A stretch of DNA of 64,000 nt from Rhodoferax sp. (GCA_018061265.1 JAGOUM010000006.1:1-64000); one strand, 5' to 3'; counted from the stretch's first letter, positions 1 through 7,994 are shown. Numbers and translations: made by a program. The notes: generated from the sequence alone by a model not told the origin.

Positions 1-62
1 AGCCTTACCGCTTCCATCTTGAATTCCAGCGTGTACTTGGCCCGTTTCCTCGTTTCACTCAT
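1..62 (-). CDS. IS3-family transposase OrfA, N-terminal fragment (continues off the left edge)
   Basis: The ATG at 60-62 is preceded by a good ribosome binding site (AAGGAGA, minus strand, near 68-74). The first residues read MSETRKRAKYTLEFKMEAVR. That is the typical N terminus of IS3/IS911-type OrfA: a short basic lead, then the Y-T-x-E-F-K-x-E-A-V motif that opens the helix-turn-helix binding the IS ends. Only about 20 codons are visible, so the subgroup and intactness of the element cannot be judged. It marks the left part of the window as accessory DNA. Confidence 0.72.
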   Translation of the reverse strand, partial: MSETRKRAKYTLEFKMEAVR

Positions 63-120
63 CGCGTTCTCCTTAAACTGATTTTTAACCATCAGCTAAG
101 AAGTACGTTTTTCGGGGGCA
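1..120 (-). mobile_element. IS3-family insertion sequence, one end only (cut by window edge)
   Basis: The start of an IS3-type orfA reads leftwards out of the window. Upstream of it the minus strand runs back to a plausible IS terminus at 120, where the sequence begins TGCCCCCGAAAAACG on the minus strand (106-120). IS3-family ends begin with TG and finish with CA, which this fits. The other end and any target duplication lie outside the window, so the exact terminus is inferred. Confidence 0.6.
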
Positions 121-432
121 AGTTCACCATGGAACTCCGCCGTCAAACCGGTGAGCATCACTTGATCGGTTCAGTGACTGGTAACGGGCAGGAATTTCAA
201 GAAAGTCATCGTCAGCTAGGGGCACGTTGCCGAATTCCGCCGATGCCCGCTTTCCTGACTCAGAAATCCTTCGCGGCACTATTGCGCCGTTAGCCCACAG
301 TCTGGACTCCCTCAATAAACTAGGAGTCCATCTTGGAAACCACCGCTGAACACGCCTAAATTGAAAGTGAATTTTGCAGGGCCGACCAAGTATGGTTGTA
401 CAAATGCTGGGCCATGAGATGCGGAGGTTGTT
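121..432. other. Gene-poor stretch between IS end and toxin gene, with one hairpin
   Basis: No convincing gene is visible. A 63-codon minus-strand reading frame (124-315) has no recognisable motif and no clear ribosome binding site; it could be a remnant. A perfect 8-bp inverted repeat, TGGACTCC at 303-310 and GGAGTCCA at 323-330, lies downstream of the toxin gene in its direction of transcription. It could stop or stabilise that transcript, but no run of T follows it. Confidence 0.4.
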
Positions 433-708
433 TCAAGGCCATTTCTGGCGGGCGTGTACGACGTTCAGTACAGTCACAGTGGTCGCATTCTCTTCCATGA
501 TCACAACGTAGTTGGGATGCGCGACCAGCTCAGAAGTGTCGCGCACGCGCCCAAGTCTGCGCGGAAAATTCTCGTCCCCCAACGATTCCACCTGATCATC
601 AATGAGAAACCACATATCGACGCCTGCACTGGGGTTGTCCAGGGCGATGCGAGCCTCGATGGCGTTGAGATCGTCTTGATAGGTTTGTGTGCGAACGACC
701 TGTTTCAT
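433..708 (-). CDS. RelE/ParE-superfamily toxin
   Basis: A 91-residue protein with the size and layout of ParE/RelE toxins: an N-terminal helical hairpin (TYQDDLNAIEARIALDN), a middle R-rich segment ending LGRVRDTSELVAHPNYVV, and a C-terminal beta strand with VVHARQKWP. The arginine and the C-terminal H-A-R-Q-x-W-P are typical of the ParE subgroup, which poisons DNA gyrase, while RelE members cut mRNA; the sequence alone does not decide. Its ATG overlaps the stop of the upstream gene by four bases, so the two are translationally coupled with the presumed antitoxin first. It most likely stabilises the neighbouring mobile DNA. Confidence 0.78.
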   Translation of the reverse strand: MKQVVRTQTYQDDLNAIEARIALDNPSAGVDMWFLIDDQVESLGDENFPRRLGRVRDTSELVAHPNYVVIMEENATTVTVLNVVHARQKWP

Positions 709-1160
709 TGGGCGTCACGCTGCTTTTGCTTGGCAGCGCGCACGCTTTGCCACTCTTGCGGCGCGATGCGTATGTTGGTTCCATCTGCGAGGCCAGCGCG
801 GGCGGCGGTGACCTTTTTTTCCAGCCAGTCACTGTGTGAAAGCGCTGCGTGCGCGCCCTTCATGCGAAGGGAGGTATCTGGGCGCGTGACGCGCTTGGAC
901 TGCGGCTCAAAATTTGCGACGTTGATATTGAACTGAGTGAGGTTGACTTTTTCCCGCATAAAGCGCGCCACCGAGTCCAGGGACGTGAATTGCCGTTCGG
1001 TGGTCTTGCCGTCTCGTGCGCGAACGGACACGATGCGCTCTGCTGTACCACACATGACAGTGACCTTGTACACATCTTTGTCGGCGACCACGGTCGCATG
1101 CCGTATAGCTCTGGCATCAACCAAATCTTTGAGACTCTGCGGCGTGATGAGGTTTAGCAT
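705..1160 (-). CDS. Putative antitoxin partner of the RelE/ParE-type toxin
   Basis: A 151-residue protein translated just ahead of the toxin and overlapping it by ATGA. It begins MLNLITPQSLKDLVDARAIR, continues with a small beta-rich domain, and ends in a basic helical tail with the pattern HSDWLEKKVTAARAGLADG. I recall related proteins beside ParE-type toxins on plasmids and islands of Burkholderiales, but no named DNA-binding fold (RHH, HTH, Phd) is obvious. It is about twice the length of a usual ParD or RelB antitoxin. The antitoxin role is inferred from position. An A+T-rich promoter-like region precedes its ATG. Confidence 0.62.
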   Translation of the reverse strand: MLNLITPQSLKDLVDARAIRHATVVADKDVYKVTVMCGTAERIVSVRARDGKTTERQFTSLDSVARFMREKVNLTQFNINVANFEPQSKRVTRPDTSLRMKGAHAALSHSDWLEKKVTAARAGLADGTNIRIAPQEWQSVRAAKQKQRDAQ

Positions 1161-1515
1161 AATTTTTCAACTCACAATATAAGATAATATGATTGTATCT
1201 AGCTTATGAAGTGACAGGTACAAATTTTGCCCACAACGGGGAAATTGCTCAAGAATTCATCCAACCTAAGAATGCATATAGCCGAAAGAAACAGCAATTT
1301 TGTCCATCAGAGGCGAATGGAGCGGACGGGATAGGATGGCATTTAAATTCATGAATTGTGCTTCCTTGGAAGCGGGCAATAGTGGTCGGCAGGAAGCGCT
1401 GCACCACCGGAGTCAGACCATCACAGGGGCCACTGCGGCATTGAACCCAACAATACTTCTATCCTCGATCGGCTGGCCTAACTCGGTGCGAACACCATGG
1501 GGGCTCTCACCTAGG
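1161..1515. other. Intergenic stretch: toxin-antitoxin promoter region, otherwise empty
   Basis: The first 50 bases upstream of the antitoxin gene are clearly A+T-rich (1161-1205). On the minus strand they carry TATTAT and TATATT stretches suitable as a -10 box, flanked by short ACAAT/ATTGT arms (1176-1198) that could be an operator for autoregulation. The rest, up to the stop of the next gene at 1516, holds no supportable gene. Plus-strand reading frames here run antisense through the neighbouring gene and look like shadows. Confidence 0.45.
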
Positions 1516-1869
1516 TCACGTGGAATAAACCCGCCACAACGCCATGCCGACGCCACAGCGCTGGCCGTAGCGAGGGCCACGCCCGGCGGCGATGCAGGTC
1601 GGGCAATTGAAGTGATGAGCGTGATAGGCTGCCGCCAGTTCTTTCCAGTCCGATGGGTCCTCAGGTGGGTTGGGCGCCTGGCTGGCCGCCTCGTTTGCCG
1701 CCGTCAACCAGTCGATCAACATCGCCTTGCTGCTTCGGATGAGGGCGCGCAGGTCGTCAGTCAAATGGCTGGACGGTGCAACTGCCAGTCCCCCGGCGGG
1801 TGCCAGGGAGAGGTTCAGGCCAGCATCGGCGAGCTGGGCCACTACGGTTTCAACAGCCTGTGCGGTCAT
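1516..1869 (-). CDS. Small TubC-N-like docking-domain protein with C-terminal cysteines
   Basis: A 117-residue protein. Residues 5-58 (AVETVVAQLADAGLNLSLAP, then GGLAVAPSSHLTDDLRALIR) match the pattern of the TubC N-terminal docking domain: helix, two short strands, then a helix that ends in a conserved acidic/tryptophan turn. The C terminus holds C-P-T-C and a third cysteine in YGQRCG, with two histidines before them, so a small zinc site is plausible. The ATG shares one base with the stop of the primase gene (TGATG), so the two are coupled. The ATG at 1869 is preferred over a TTG three bases earlier. The function is unknown; the coupling suggests an accessory of the replication protein. Confidence 0.6.
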   Translation of the reverse strand: MTAQAVETVVAQLADAGLNLSLAPAGGLAVAPSSHLTDDLRALIRSSKAMLIDWLTAANEAASQAPNPPEDPSDWKELAAAYHAHHFNCPTCIAAGRGPRYGQRCGVGMALWRVYST

Positions 1870-4829
1870 CAAAATATCTCCACGTCATCAAGCTGGCTTG
1901 CGCCCGCTGTGTTGTCAACGTCCTGAATCTCGCAACTTGGTGCAACTCTCGCAACTATTGGCGTGGCCTTTTCTGTTGCAGCACGCTCTAACGTGCGTAC
2001 CACGGTCCAGCGCTTCAAGCCGTTGGTCTTGTTGGCGAGCACCAGGCGCAGGCCGGTGCAAAGCTGGCCGGCGTGGCGCTCAAGCCAGCGGCCCAAGATA
2101 CGCACGTTGAGTTTGCCGTTTTGACCCGCGATTTCATCTAGTGCATCAAACAATACGGATTGAGCACCAAACAGCTCGGTTGCTTTGGTGATCGCCTGTG
2201 CCGGTGAGGTTGGCGTGGTGCCAAAGGTGGCTAGCCATGCATTGAGCAGTGCCGCCAGTTTGGACGTTTCCGGATTCTCCGAGGCCGCCCGGTCAATGGA
2301 ATCCGCCGGGTCCACAAACAGGGGCAAGTCCATCAAGTTCCGTCCGGATTCCAACATGCGCTCCCGCAGCCAGCACAAAGGCTGGCGCACAAGGTCATCC
2401 CACAACTCAAACGACGCAATTCGCCCCTTGGCAACCTTGGGTCTGCCTTCGGCAATGTAGGCCCGCACAATGGTCAGCGCGGCCACCACCAAGGCTTGGC
2501 GGTTGCTGCAGACCTCGGTGAACGGGTCAAATTCAAACTCCCGTTTGAAAGGCGTTTCAATCTGAGCATCGAGCCGCACCAACAAAATCCGGCGATGGGT
2601 ATCACCGGTCAAAACGAGGTTATTGCCTGTCACCAGAAACAGGGAACGGTTGGGCAATTCCACGTTTTCAGAGACACCCAACACGCGGTCAGCAAACAAG
2701 GATGATGTTAAAAACGAGTCGATCACCGAATTGCCAAGCGGTTCGCGCACGTTGTCCCACAGCAGCACCTTGGAGCCACCACGCAGGGCGGCAAACAGGC
2801 GCTTGCGGCATTCTTCCTCTTCGTTGGTGGGTGGCAGTACGGCGACATCACTGCCGGTGGCCAGCGCGCCGATGCACTTCGCCAACAAGGTTTTGCCAGT
2901 ACCTGCCGCTGGCGCATCAAAGCCGGTGGCAGGGCAAGTCGGCAATGCCGGGCGCAAACACGCGGCCAACATGGTGGCTAGGGTGACGCCAACTGCAACT
3001 TCATCGGCAAAGGGGAACAAGCGGATCGGGTGCCACAGCTTAGCCAGTGCGTCCAGGGCTTGTTCGACGGTGGGTGTTGACGGAACAGTCAGCGGATAGG
3101 CTTCAGTAGTAACGTACATCAGCCCGGTTGCCAGATCATGCCCTGGCCTATCAAACACGCTGCCGTCGGGCCGCAAGGTGGGTGCCGTGGTGACGGCTGT
3201 TAACTTGAGGAAGTTGCGGCTGCCGTGTTTTGCAATGATGGCATTGGCAATGTAGGTGGGTGCGTCTTCTGGGATTTCTCGTGTGGAGGTGACGTTGCCA
3301 TCGTCGTCACGCTCGGTTTTGACGCTGTAGAACTCAGCCACCCGGCCTGCATGGTCCACCAGCCAGTCGCGGCTAACCGGCGTGGCCTTGCCGTCGGCGA
3401 CAAACACAATGGCATTGGTGCCAAAGTCAAACAGTTCACTGCGGTCGCGCAAAACTTGCAGTACGGCATCGGTGGCGTCCACCCGCATGCCTCGACCTAA
3501 CTGAACCCTTGCAGACTGGCGTCGCAATTCGTAGCGCATACCGCCGTGCCGGTGTGAGAACAGGTCCGGTCGGGTTCCGTTGAGCAGGCGGGCCACGGCC
3601 ACCCGCTTGTCTGCATCTGGGTCGAGCGGGTCGGCAAAGCGTGTGTTGTGCCAACGGTGTGCGTTATCCAGAAGCTGCGCCACTTTCACCACTTGGCCAT
3701 CGGCGCACGTCAACTCAAAGTCGCCCATGAGCACCTGATGCACCGCAGCGCGCTCCAGCACGTTAGTGGCTTGTGCCAGTTTGATGCCACCGGTCTGCGC
3801 CAATGCAGGTGCTTTGTCTGCTATCCAATGGCGCCGGGCGGCCTCGCACTTTTCAGATACCGCCGCGCGTGCTGCTTTCAGTCCGGCTTGGGCTTGCTTT
3901 TTGATGGAGGGCGTGGCGCTGTTGATCAGCAGGCGCAGATTGAATTGGGCCGTTGCGTCTCCGTAAATCACGCCGTCAACCCCGGCGCGGGTAACCCCGT
4001 CCACCAGCACCGATGGCCCGGCAAAGTCCAGCCGCTCGGGCTGCCATACTGAGACGTCCACCAGGCAACGCGGCATGCGTTGGCCAGCGGAACCAATGTC
4101 GCACCAGCCTGCGCCTGGCGTGGCCCACAGCAGGGCCTCTAACGCTTTGCCCGCTTCTGGGATAAGCGTGGCATCCACCACCGGGATATACAGTCGGTGC
4201 CGGTTCAAACCCGACAAGATGCCACCATCCGGGTCAATACATCCTGCCGAGGCACTGGGCCGCCAGAGCATGGGTGCATCGGCCAACGTCGGGGCGGCTG
4301 CAATCAATCGGTCACGAAACTGGAGTGGTGACAGTTCGCCGTCCGGTAAACCGTCATGGTCTAGCATCATCACACCAGGGGAGGGTCTGAACTTGAAGTT
4401 TTCCCGGGTACGGGCGATGGCACCTGCTTGCTGCGCCTGGACATCGTCCAGCGTGCAGATCGCCATGGTGTCGTCTTTTGTGACGCCCCAGGTGACTGCT
4501 TGCGCGCTGGTTAGATTGTTTAGCTGGCCTTTGAGACCGTTCAGATCAGACACGACCACACGCTGCGCCTGGCCACGGCTGAGCATGGCGGATGTCTCTT
4601 TTCTCATGGCACCATTGGCGTCCAGGCCAATGATCTTGGTCAACCGGGCCGGGTTGCTGCTGGTGATGACCGTGAAAGCCAGCGGCAGTTTGGGTGACTC
4701 TGGGGGCTTGATTTGCTCCACATCAGCCGCGTTTGGCGCTTCGCAGTTGTGAGAGTTGTCTGGAGTTGCGAGATTTTCGGTGTCTATTGCGTGGCCGTCT
4801 GATGAAGCCACCACGGGCATGTTGTCCAT
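1869..4829 (-). CDS. Primase/helicase-type replication protein of a mobile element
   Basis: A 986-residue protein. The C-terminal half has a P-loop ATPase core: Walker A GFDAPAAGTGKT near residues 636-648, Walker B KVLLWDNV near 688, and a sensor segment THRRILLVRLD near 745. This is the arrangement of SF3/AAA-type helicases in phage and plasmid primases. The N-terminal half carries MMLDHDGLP, LWRPSASAG and NRHRLYIPV segments, compatible with a PrimPol-like primase active site (acidic pair, S-x-S, H-R). The start is supported by GGAG six bases before the ATG. Lying beside alpA and an integrase, it plausibly replicates the excised element, as the P4 alpha protein does. Subfamily naming is uncertain. 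Confidence 0.72.
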   Translation of the reverse strand: MDNMPVVASSDGHAIDTENLATPDNSHNCEAPNAADVEQIKPPESPKLPLAFTVITSSNPARLTKIIGLDANGAMRKETSAMLSRGQAQRVVVSDLNGLKGQLNNLTSAQAVTWGVTKDDTMAICTLDDVQAQQAGAIARTRENFKFRPSPGVMMLDHDGLPDGELSPLQFRDRLIAAAPTLADAPMLWRPSASAGCIDPDGGILSGLNRHRLYIPVVDATLIPEAGKALEALLWATPGAGWCDIGSAGQRMPRCLVDVSVWQPERLDFAGPSVLVDGVTRAGVDGVIYGDATAQFNLRLLINSATPSIKKQAQAGLKAARAAVSEKCEAARRHWIADKAPALAQTGGIKLAQATNVLERAAVHQVLMGDFELTCADGQVVKVAQLLDNAHRWHNTRFADPLDPDADKRVAVARLLNGTRPDLFSHRHGGMRYELRRQSARVQLGRGMRVDATDAVLQVLRDRSELFDFGTNAIVFVADGKATPVSRDWLVDHAGRVAEFYSVKTERDDDGNVTSTREIPEDAPTYIANAIIAKHGSRNFLKLTAVTTAPTLRPDGSVFDRPGHDLATGLMYVTTEAYPLTVPSTPTVEQALDALAKLWHPIRLFPFADEVAVGVTLATMLAACLRPALPTCPATGFDAPAAGTGKTLLAKCIGALATGSDVAVLPPTNEEEECRKRLFAALRGGSKVLLWDNVREPLGNSVIDSFLTSSLFADRVLGVSENVELPNRSLFLVTGNNLVLTGDTHRRILLVRLDAQIETPFKREFEFDPFTEVCSNRQALVVAALTIVRAYIAEGRPKVAKGRIASFELWDDLVRQPLCWLRERMLESGRNLMDLPLFVDPADSIDRAASENPETSKLAALLNAWLATFGTTPTSPAQAITKATELFGAQSVLFDALDEIAGQNGKLNVRILGRWLERHAGQLCTGLRLVLANKTNGLKRWTVVRTLERAATEKATPIVARVAPSCEIQDVDNTAGASQLDDVEIF

Positions 4830-5041
4830 TTACATCTCCAGTCGACTAACCGCCAAGACGGCGGATAGCCCATACTGGTGAGTCGCAAGTGTGAAAGCGC
4901 AATTAAGAATGTAAAAAAGCAAGCACCTCAACTTTTTGCAGCTTCATCCTCATCGGAAAACGCCAATTTTCCCCACTTGCGCTCCAACGGTATTTAGCAC
5001 CAGCCAAACAGGCTGGTGTCCTTTTTATACTGAATTGAATC
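4830..5041. promoter_or_regulatory. Divergent intergenic region between primase and AlpA transcription units
   Basis: This 212-base region separates the leftward primase gene from the rightward small-ORF/alpA pair, so promoters for both should lie here. It contains a short perfect hairpin (CCGCC/GGCGG, 4850-4864) close to the primase start and the stronger terminator-like hairpin listed separately. No confident -35/-10 pair could be picked out by eye. Confidence 0.4.
4998..5026 (+). terminator. Rho-independent terminator-like hairpin ahead of the small-ORF/alpA genes
   Basis: CACCAGCC (4998-5005) pairs perfectly with GGCTGGTG (5011-5018) around a five-base loop, and a run of five T follows at 5022-5026. 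It points rightwards and lies only 16 bases before the GTG at 5042. It would therefore end a leader or small RNA started in the divergent region, or act as an attenuator for the genes behind it. Confidence 0.65.
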
Positions 5042-5296
5042 GTGTTTATTCAAACAAACAAGCTCACAAAATTCATCGCAGCACTGGCCGCGACACCTGT
5101 AGCTGGGATGACTGCCATCACCTGCTGCAAGGTCCGTATTGACGCTGGCCGACTGTTGCAATGGGAATGTCGTGAAAACCTACCTCGGCTGTATCCCAAA
5201 ATTAACTCGGCGCCATGGTTCAAGCTTGTGGCTCTTGACGGTCGCAGCTTTAAATTTATAGATCGAACCGACCAACTTGACAAGGTGGAAGTATGA
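5042..5296 (+). CDS. Unrecognised small protein coupled to alpA
   Basis: The reading frame gives 84 residues from a GTG at 5042; an in-frame ATG at 5108 would give 62. Its stop overlaps the alpA ATG (GTATGA), which suggests a real, coupled gene. There is no known motif; the C-terminal part (APWFKLVALDGRSFKFIDRT) looks like a small beta-rich fold. The terminator-like hairpin 16 bases upstream of the GTG leaves little room for a promoter there, so either expression passes through the hairpin or the downstream ATG is used. Confidence 0.45.
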   Translation: MFIQTNKLTKFIAALAATPVAGMTAITCCKVRIDAGRLLQWECRENLPRLYPKINSAPWFKLVALDGRSFKFIDRTDQLDKVEV

Positions 5297-5565
5297 ACAG
5301 GGACGGCACCATCAGAATCAAGCCGATCTATCTTGATTTGCAAGGAACAACGTCTTTTCTATCGCTATCAGAATCTACCGTTCAGAAATTGATTCGTGAA
5401 AACGTGTTCCCCAAGCCGCGTTTGCTGTCGGGGCGTCGTGTTGGCTGGTTGGTGAGGGAGCTTGAGGACTGGGCAGAATCCCGGCCGGTCTCTGACGCCC
5501 TTCCCCCCCCCAACACCGGTGCAAAGAAGTCTAAAGGGACTCGTACTTTGCAGCCAGCTGAGTGA
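5293..5565 (+). CDS. alpA: AlpA-family phage/satellite transcriptional regulator
   Basis: A 90-residue protein with the short MerR-like helix-turn-helix of AlpA: SFLSLSESTVQKLIRENVFPKPRLLSGRRVGWLVRELEDW (quoted in halves, residues 21-60). The segment F-P-K-P-x-x-L-x-x-R-R-V-G-W is the family signature. AlpA proteins activate excision or integrase genes of P4-like elements and cryptic prophages. It overlaps the upstream small ORF by four bases and its end overlaps the convergent integrase gene by 35 bases. A run of nine C (5503-5511) within the coding end could be slippage-prone, though it lies after the DNA-binding domain. Confidence 0.82.
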   Translation: MNRDGTIRIKPIYLDLQGTTSFLSLSESTVQKLIRENVFPKPRLLSGRRVGWLVRELEDWAESRPVSDALPPPNTGAKKSKGTRTLQPAE

Positions 5566-6787
5566 GCCACTCACGCCGTTCTTTGTCGTACCCATGGATG
5601 TTGTAAATGCCCTTGATCCCCGGCTGCATGTGGCCCAGAATCGCCTCTGCCACGGGATCGGGGCAGCCTAACGAGGCCAGCACCGTGCGCGACGTGCGCC
5701 TCAAGTCATGGGGCGTCCAAGCGTCCACAGGCATCTTCTCGTAGTTTCGCTCAACTTGCACCGTGTTGTAGCTCATGCGCCTGGCTACGGCCGAGCCGAT
5801 TACCTGCTGCTTGGAGTGCCCGAGCTTGGTCGGCGCCGGGAACAGGTAACCAGCACTCACAGCCATCCTACGCTGCACAATCTCAAGCGCCCGGCCAACC
5901 AGCGGAACACGCAGATCCGTTGCATTTTCATGACGGGCGTTCTTGGTCTTATGTTTGGGCACAGTCCACCACCAGCCATCGGCTTCTTGCGCGATCTCGC
6001 CATGCTCCATTGCAACGATTTCAACGCCACGCACGGCAGTCCACAGATACAGCGTCAAAGCGTCAGATAGCAGCGGCGTGAGTTTTGGCATCCAGCCCAG
6101 CAGCGCTCCGATCTCAGTCTCGCTAAGCACGCGCTTGACTGTCCCGATCTTCACACCACCTCTTGACTTGCCCTTGGACCGAAGCCGCCCGCGCATGACC
6201 AGGCGCCACCAGTTCGGCACCGTTTCAGGAAGCCGGCCGGCGTCAAGGGCATAGTCCCATGCCGCCCCAAGTTCGCCACGCAAGGTCTGAGCGTTAACAG
6301 GCGTGCCGGACATTGACTCAAGCAGGTCGAAGGCATCTGAGCGGGTGATAGATTGGGCTGGACGGTCGGCGATGGTATCCAGGTGCTTATTCATCAACCG
6401 CCGCATCTCCTTGCGGCTGGACTCGCCCCGGTGCACGTCGACATGCCCGGCAAGGTACTCGTCACAGAGCTTGCGAACCGTGTATGCGGCCTCTTTTTTC
6501 TTGGTTATGACAGCGGCCTTGGCCTGCTTCTTAGCCAGCGCCTGGTCATCTCCGGCATCGCGCCGTGACCTCAAAGACTCCCAGGCCATCATGGCAGCCA
6601 GTGGCGACATGCCTGGCCAGCGCCCAACCTGAACTTGGCGCATCTTGCCGTCAACCGGGGATTTGTAGCGATAGGCCCAGGCCCACCGCCCGGCGCTTGC
6701 GGCGGTCAGCCGAAGGCCAGGGCATTCATCAACCAGCAGGTGTTCACCGGGCTGCAGCAACTTCGCTGCACGAGCATCAAAAGCCAT
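5531..6787 (-). CDS. Tyrosine recombinase / integrase of the element
   Basis: A 418-residue P4-type integrase. The N terminus (about 1-95) is the DUF4102-like arm-binding domain with GLRLTAASAGRWAWAYRYK and VGRWPGMSPLAA. The core-binding domain spans about 105-200 and the catalytic domain about 220-410. Catalytic residues visible are R in TAVRGVE (near 249), K in PKHKTKN (near 274), H-x-x-R in HDLRRT (near 359), H in LGHM (near 385) and the nucleophile Y in GIYN (near 394). All are present, so the enzyme looks active. It starts about 120 bases from the end of maf, with short tandem repeats in between, so the attachment site probably lies there. Confidence 0.9.
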   Translation of the reverse strand: MAFDARAAKLLQPGEHLLVDECPGLRLTAASAGRWAWAYRYKSPVDGKMRQVQVGRWPGMSPLAAMMAWESLRSRRDAGDDQALAKKQAKAAVITKKKEAAYTVRKLCDEYLAGHVDVHRGESSRKEMRRLMNKHLDTIADRPAQSITRSDAFDLLESMSGTPVNAQTLRGELGAAWDYALDAGRLPETVPNWWRLVMRGRLRSKGKSRGGVKIGTVKRVLSETEIGALLGWMPKLTPLLSDALTLYLWTAVRGVEIVAMEHGEIAQEADGWWWTVPKHKTKNARHENATDLRVPLVGRALEIVQRRMAVSAGYLFPAPTKLGHSKQQVIGSAVARRMSYNTVQVERNYEKMPVDAWTPHDLRRTSRTVLASLGCPDPVAEAILGHMQPGIKGIYNIHGYDKERREWLTQLAAKYESL

Positions 6788-6795
6788 ATTAAAAA

Positions 6796-6891
6796 CCTAC
6801 GCCAAAACCTACGCCAAAAACGCAAGTGTAGGCGAATGTTGATGCTTTTAGAAAATCGATAGGGTCAAAAGTTACGCCGGAAAGTTACGCC
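6796..6891. repeat. Tandem short repeats between integrase and maf, likely integrase arm sites / attachment region
   Basis: CCTACGCC occurs at 6796-6803 and 6808-6815, an inverted GTAGGCG at 6828-6834, and GTTACGCC at 6871-6878 and 6884-6891. All share TACGCC with spacing of 12-13 bases within each pair. Such short direct repeats in front of a tyrosine integrase gene are typical of arm-type binding sites that also let the integrase control its own promoter. The crossover core is not identified because the other end of the element could not be found in the window. Confidence 0.55.
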
Positions 6892-6909
6892 GTTTTCCCT
6901 ATGAAAACC

Positions 6910-7512
6910 CTAGATTTTGAAGCCTATCCCTCGGAGAAGCTCAGCGGTCTCAAACAGCGGCAACCCCATGATGCCCGAGAAACTTCCGCAGGTTCGTGCA
7001 ATATGGGCGGCCGCCCTGCCCTGCACTGCGTAAGCACCCGCCTTGCCCATGGGTTCCCCTGTGGCCACATACGCCGCGATCTCCATCGAGGAAATTGGCG
7101 CAAACGTCACCCGGGATCGGGACAAGGCCCGATTGCGCCGGTCAGAGGTGCCAATGGCAACCGCAGTCAAAACCGTGTGAGTTCGCCCGGACAATTTCTG
7201 CAGTATGTACGTGGCATCTGTAGCGTCAACCGGCTTGCCCAAGATGTCCCGCCCAAGCGCCACAGTGGTGTCAGCGCACAAAACCGGCGTCGACTCCAAA
7301 CCCAGACGCTGCAGCCGTTTCATCGCGGCATCCAGCTTGAGTTCGGTGACACGCTGCACGTAGCGGACCGGTGCCTCCCCGGGAAGCATCATTTCCAGGC
7401 TCTCGGCGTCCTCGTCGGGTGAAGGCAGCAGCATCTCGAAACTGACACCAAGCTGTGTCAGCAGCTGCTGGCGACGGGGGCTTTGCGAGGCGAGATAAAC
7501 AAACGGGCGCAT
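6910..7512 (-). CDS. maf: Maf-family nucleoside triphosphate pyrophosphatase
   Basis: A 200-residue cytoplasmic hydrolase that removes diphosphate from non-canonical or excess nucleotides (dTTP/UTP or methylated forms, by subgroup). The N terminus [17 protein letters not shown] carries the family S-x-x-R-x-x-L-L signature. [15 protein letters not shown] and the later [21 protein letters not shown] stretch complete the active site. It is the last gene of the yebC-purD-hemF-nadD-rsfS-rlmH-maf operon, 12 bases after rlmH. In related genomes rng usually follows; here the mobile block follows instead. Confidence 0.93.
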   Translation of the reverse strand: MRPFVYLASQSPRRQQLLTQLGVSFEMLLPSPDEDAESLEMMLPGEAPVRYVQRVTELKLDAAMKRLQRLGLESTPVLCADTTVALGRDILGKPVDATDATYILQKLSGRTHTVLTAVAIGTSDRRNRALSRSRVTFAPISSMEIAAYVATGEPMGKAGAYAVQGRAAAHIARTCGSFSGIMGLPLFETAELLRGIGFKI

Positions 7513-7524
7513 GTCGACGTTCGA

Positions 7525-7992
7525 TCATTCGCGGTGATAAGGATGATTGGCGTTGATCGACCAGGCACGGTAAAGTTGCTCAACCAGCAACACCCGAGCA
7601 AGCGCGTGGGGCAAGGTCAGATCAGACAGACGAATCCGTTCGTGCGCGGCTTGCCGAAATGCCGGGTCGAGCCCGTCTGGGCCACCAATCACCAGGGCAA
7701 CGTGGTCACCAGACAATTGCCAGCCCTTGAGTTGACCCGCCAGGGCCTGTGTTGTCAGGGTTGAACCACGCTCGTCAAGCACCACAATGCGGAAGCCCTT
7801 AGGAATGACCGCCTCGATCCTCGACCTTTCAGCCGCATACAGGGTTTCAATCGTTTTGGAGGCACGCGGCTCAGTCTTGACGGCCTTGAGTTCAAGCTTG
7901 ATCTCCGGCGGAAAGCGCTTGGCGTAGTCGTCCCAGGCCGTCTCGGCCCAGTCTGGAATGCGCTGACCGACCGCGACGACCAGCAGCCGCAC
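7525..7992 (-). CDS. rlmH: 23S rRNA pseudouridine-1915 N3-methyltransferase
   Basis: A 155-residue SPOUT-class methyltransferase acting on 70S ribosomes at the A-site loop of 23S rRNA helix 69. Hallmarks are [13 protein letters not shown] at the start, FVIGG-type knot residues ([11 protein letters not shown]) near 103-113 and the C-terminal [21 protein letters not shown], which is almost invariant in RlmH. The start is a GTG two bases after the rsfS stop. Co-transcription with rsfS is conserved across bacteria. Confidence 0.95.
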   Translation of the reverse strand: MRLLVVAVGQRIPDWAETAWDDYAKRFPPEIKLELKAVKTEPRASKTIETLYAAERSRIEAVIPKGFRIVVLDERGSTLTTQALAGQLKGWQLSGDHVALVIGGPDGLDPAFRQAAHERIRLSDLTLPHALARVLLVEQLYRAWSINANHPYHRE

Positions 7993-7994
7993 AA

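Noticed and set aside
454..1182. Plus-strand frames across the toxin-antitoxin pair
   Set aside because: Antisense to two coupled genes with family features.
1300..1926. A 208-codon plus-strand frame across the TubC-like gene
   Set aside because: It starts at a weak codon, runs antisense to a gene coupled to the primase, and has no motif.
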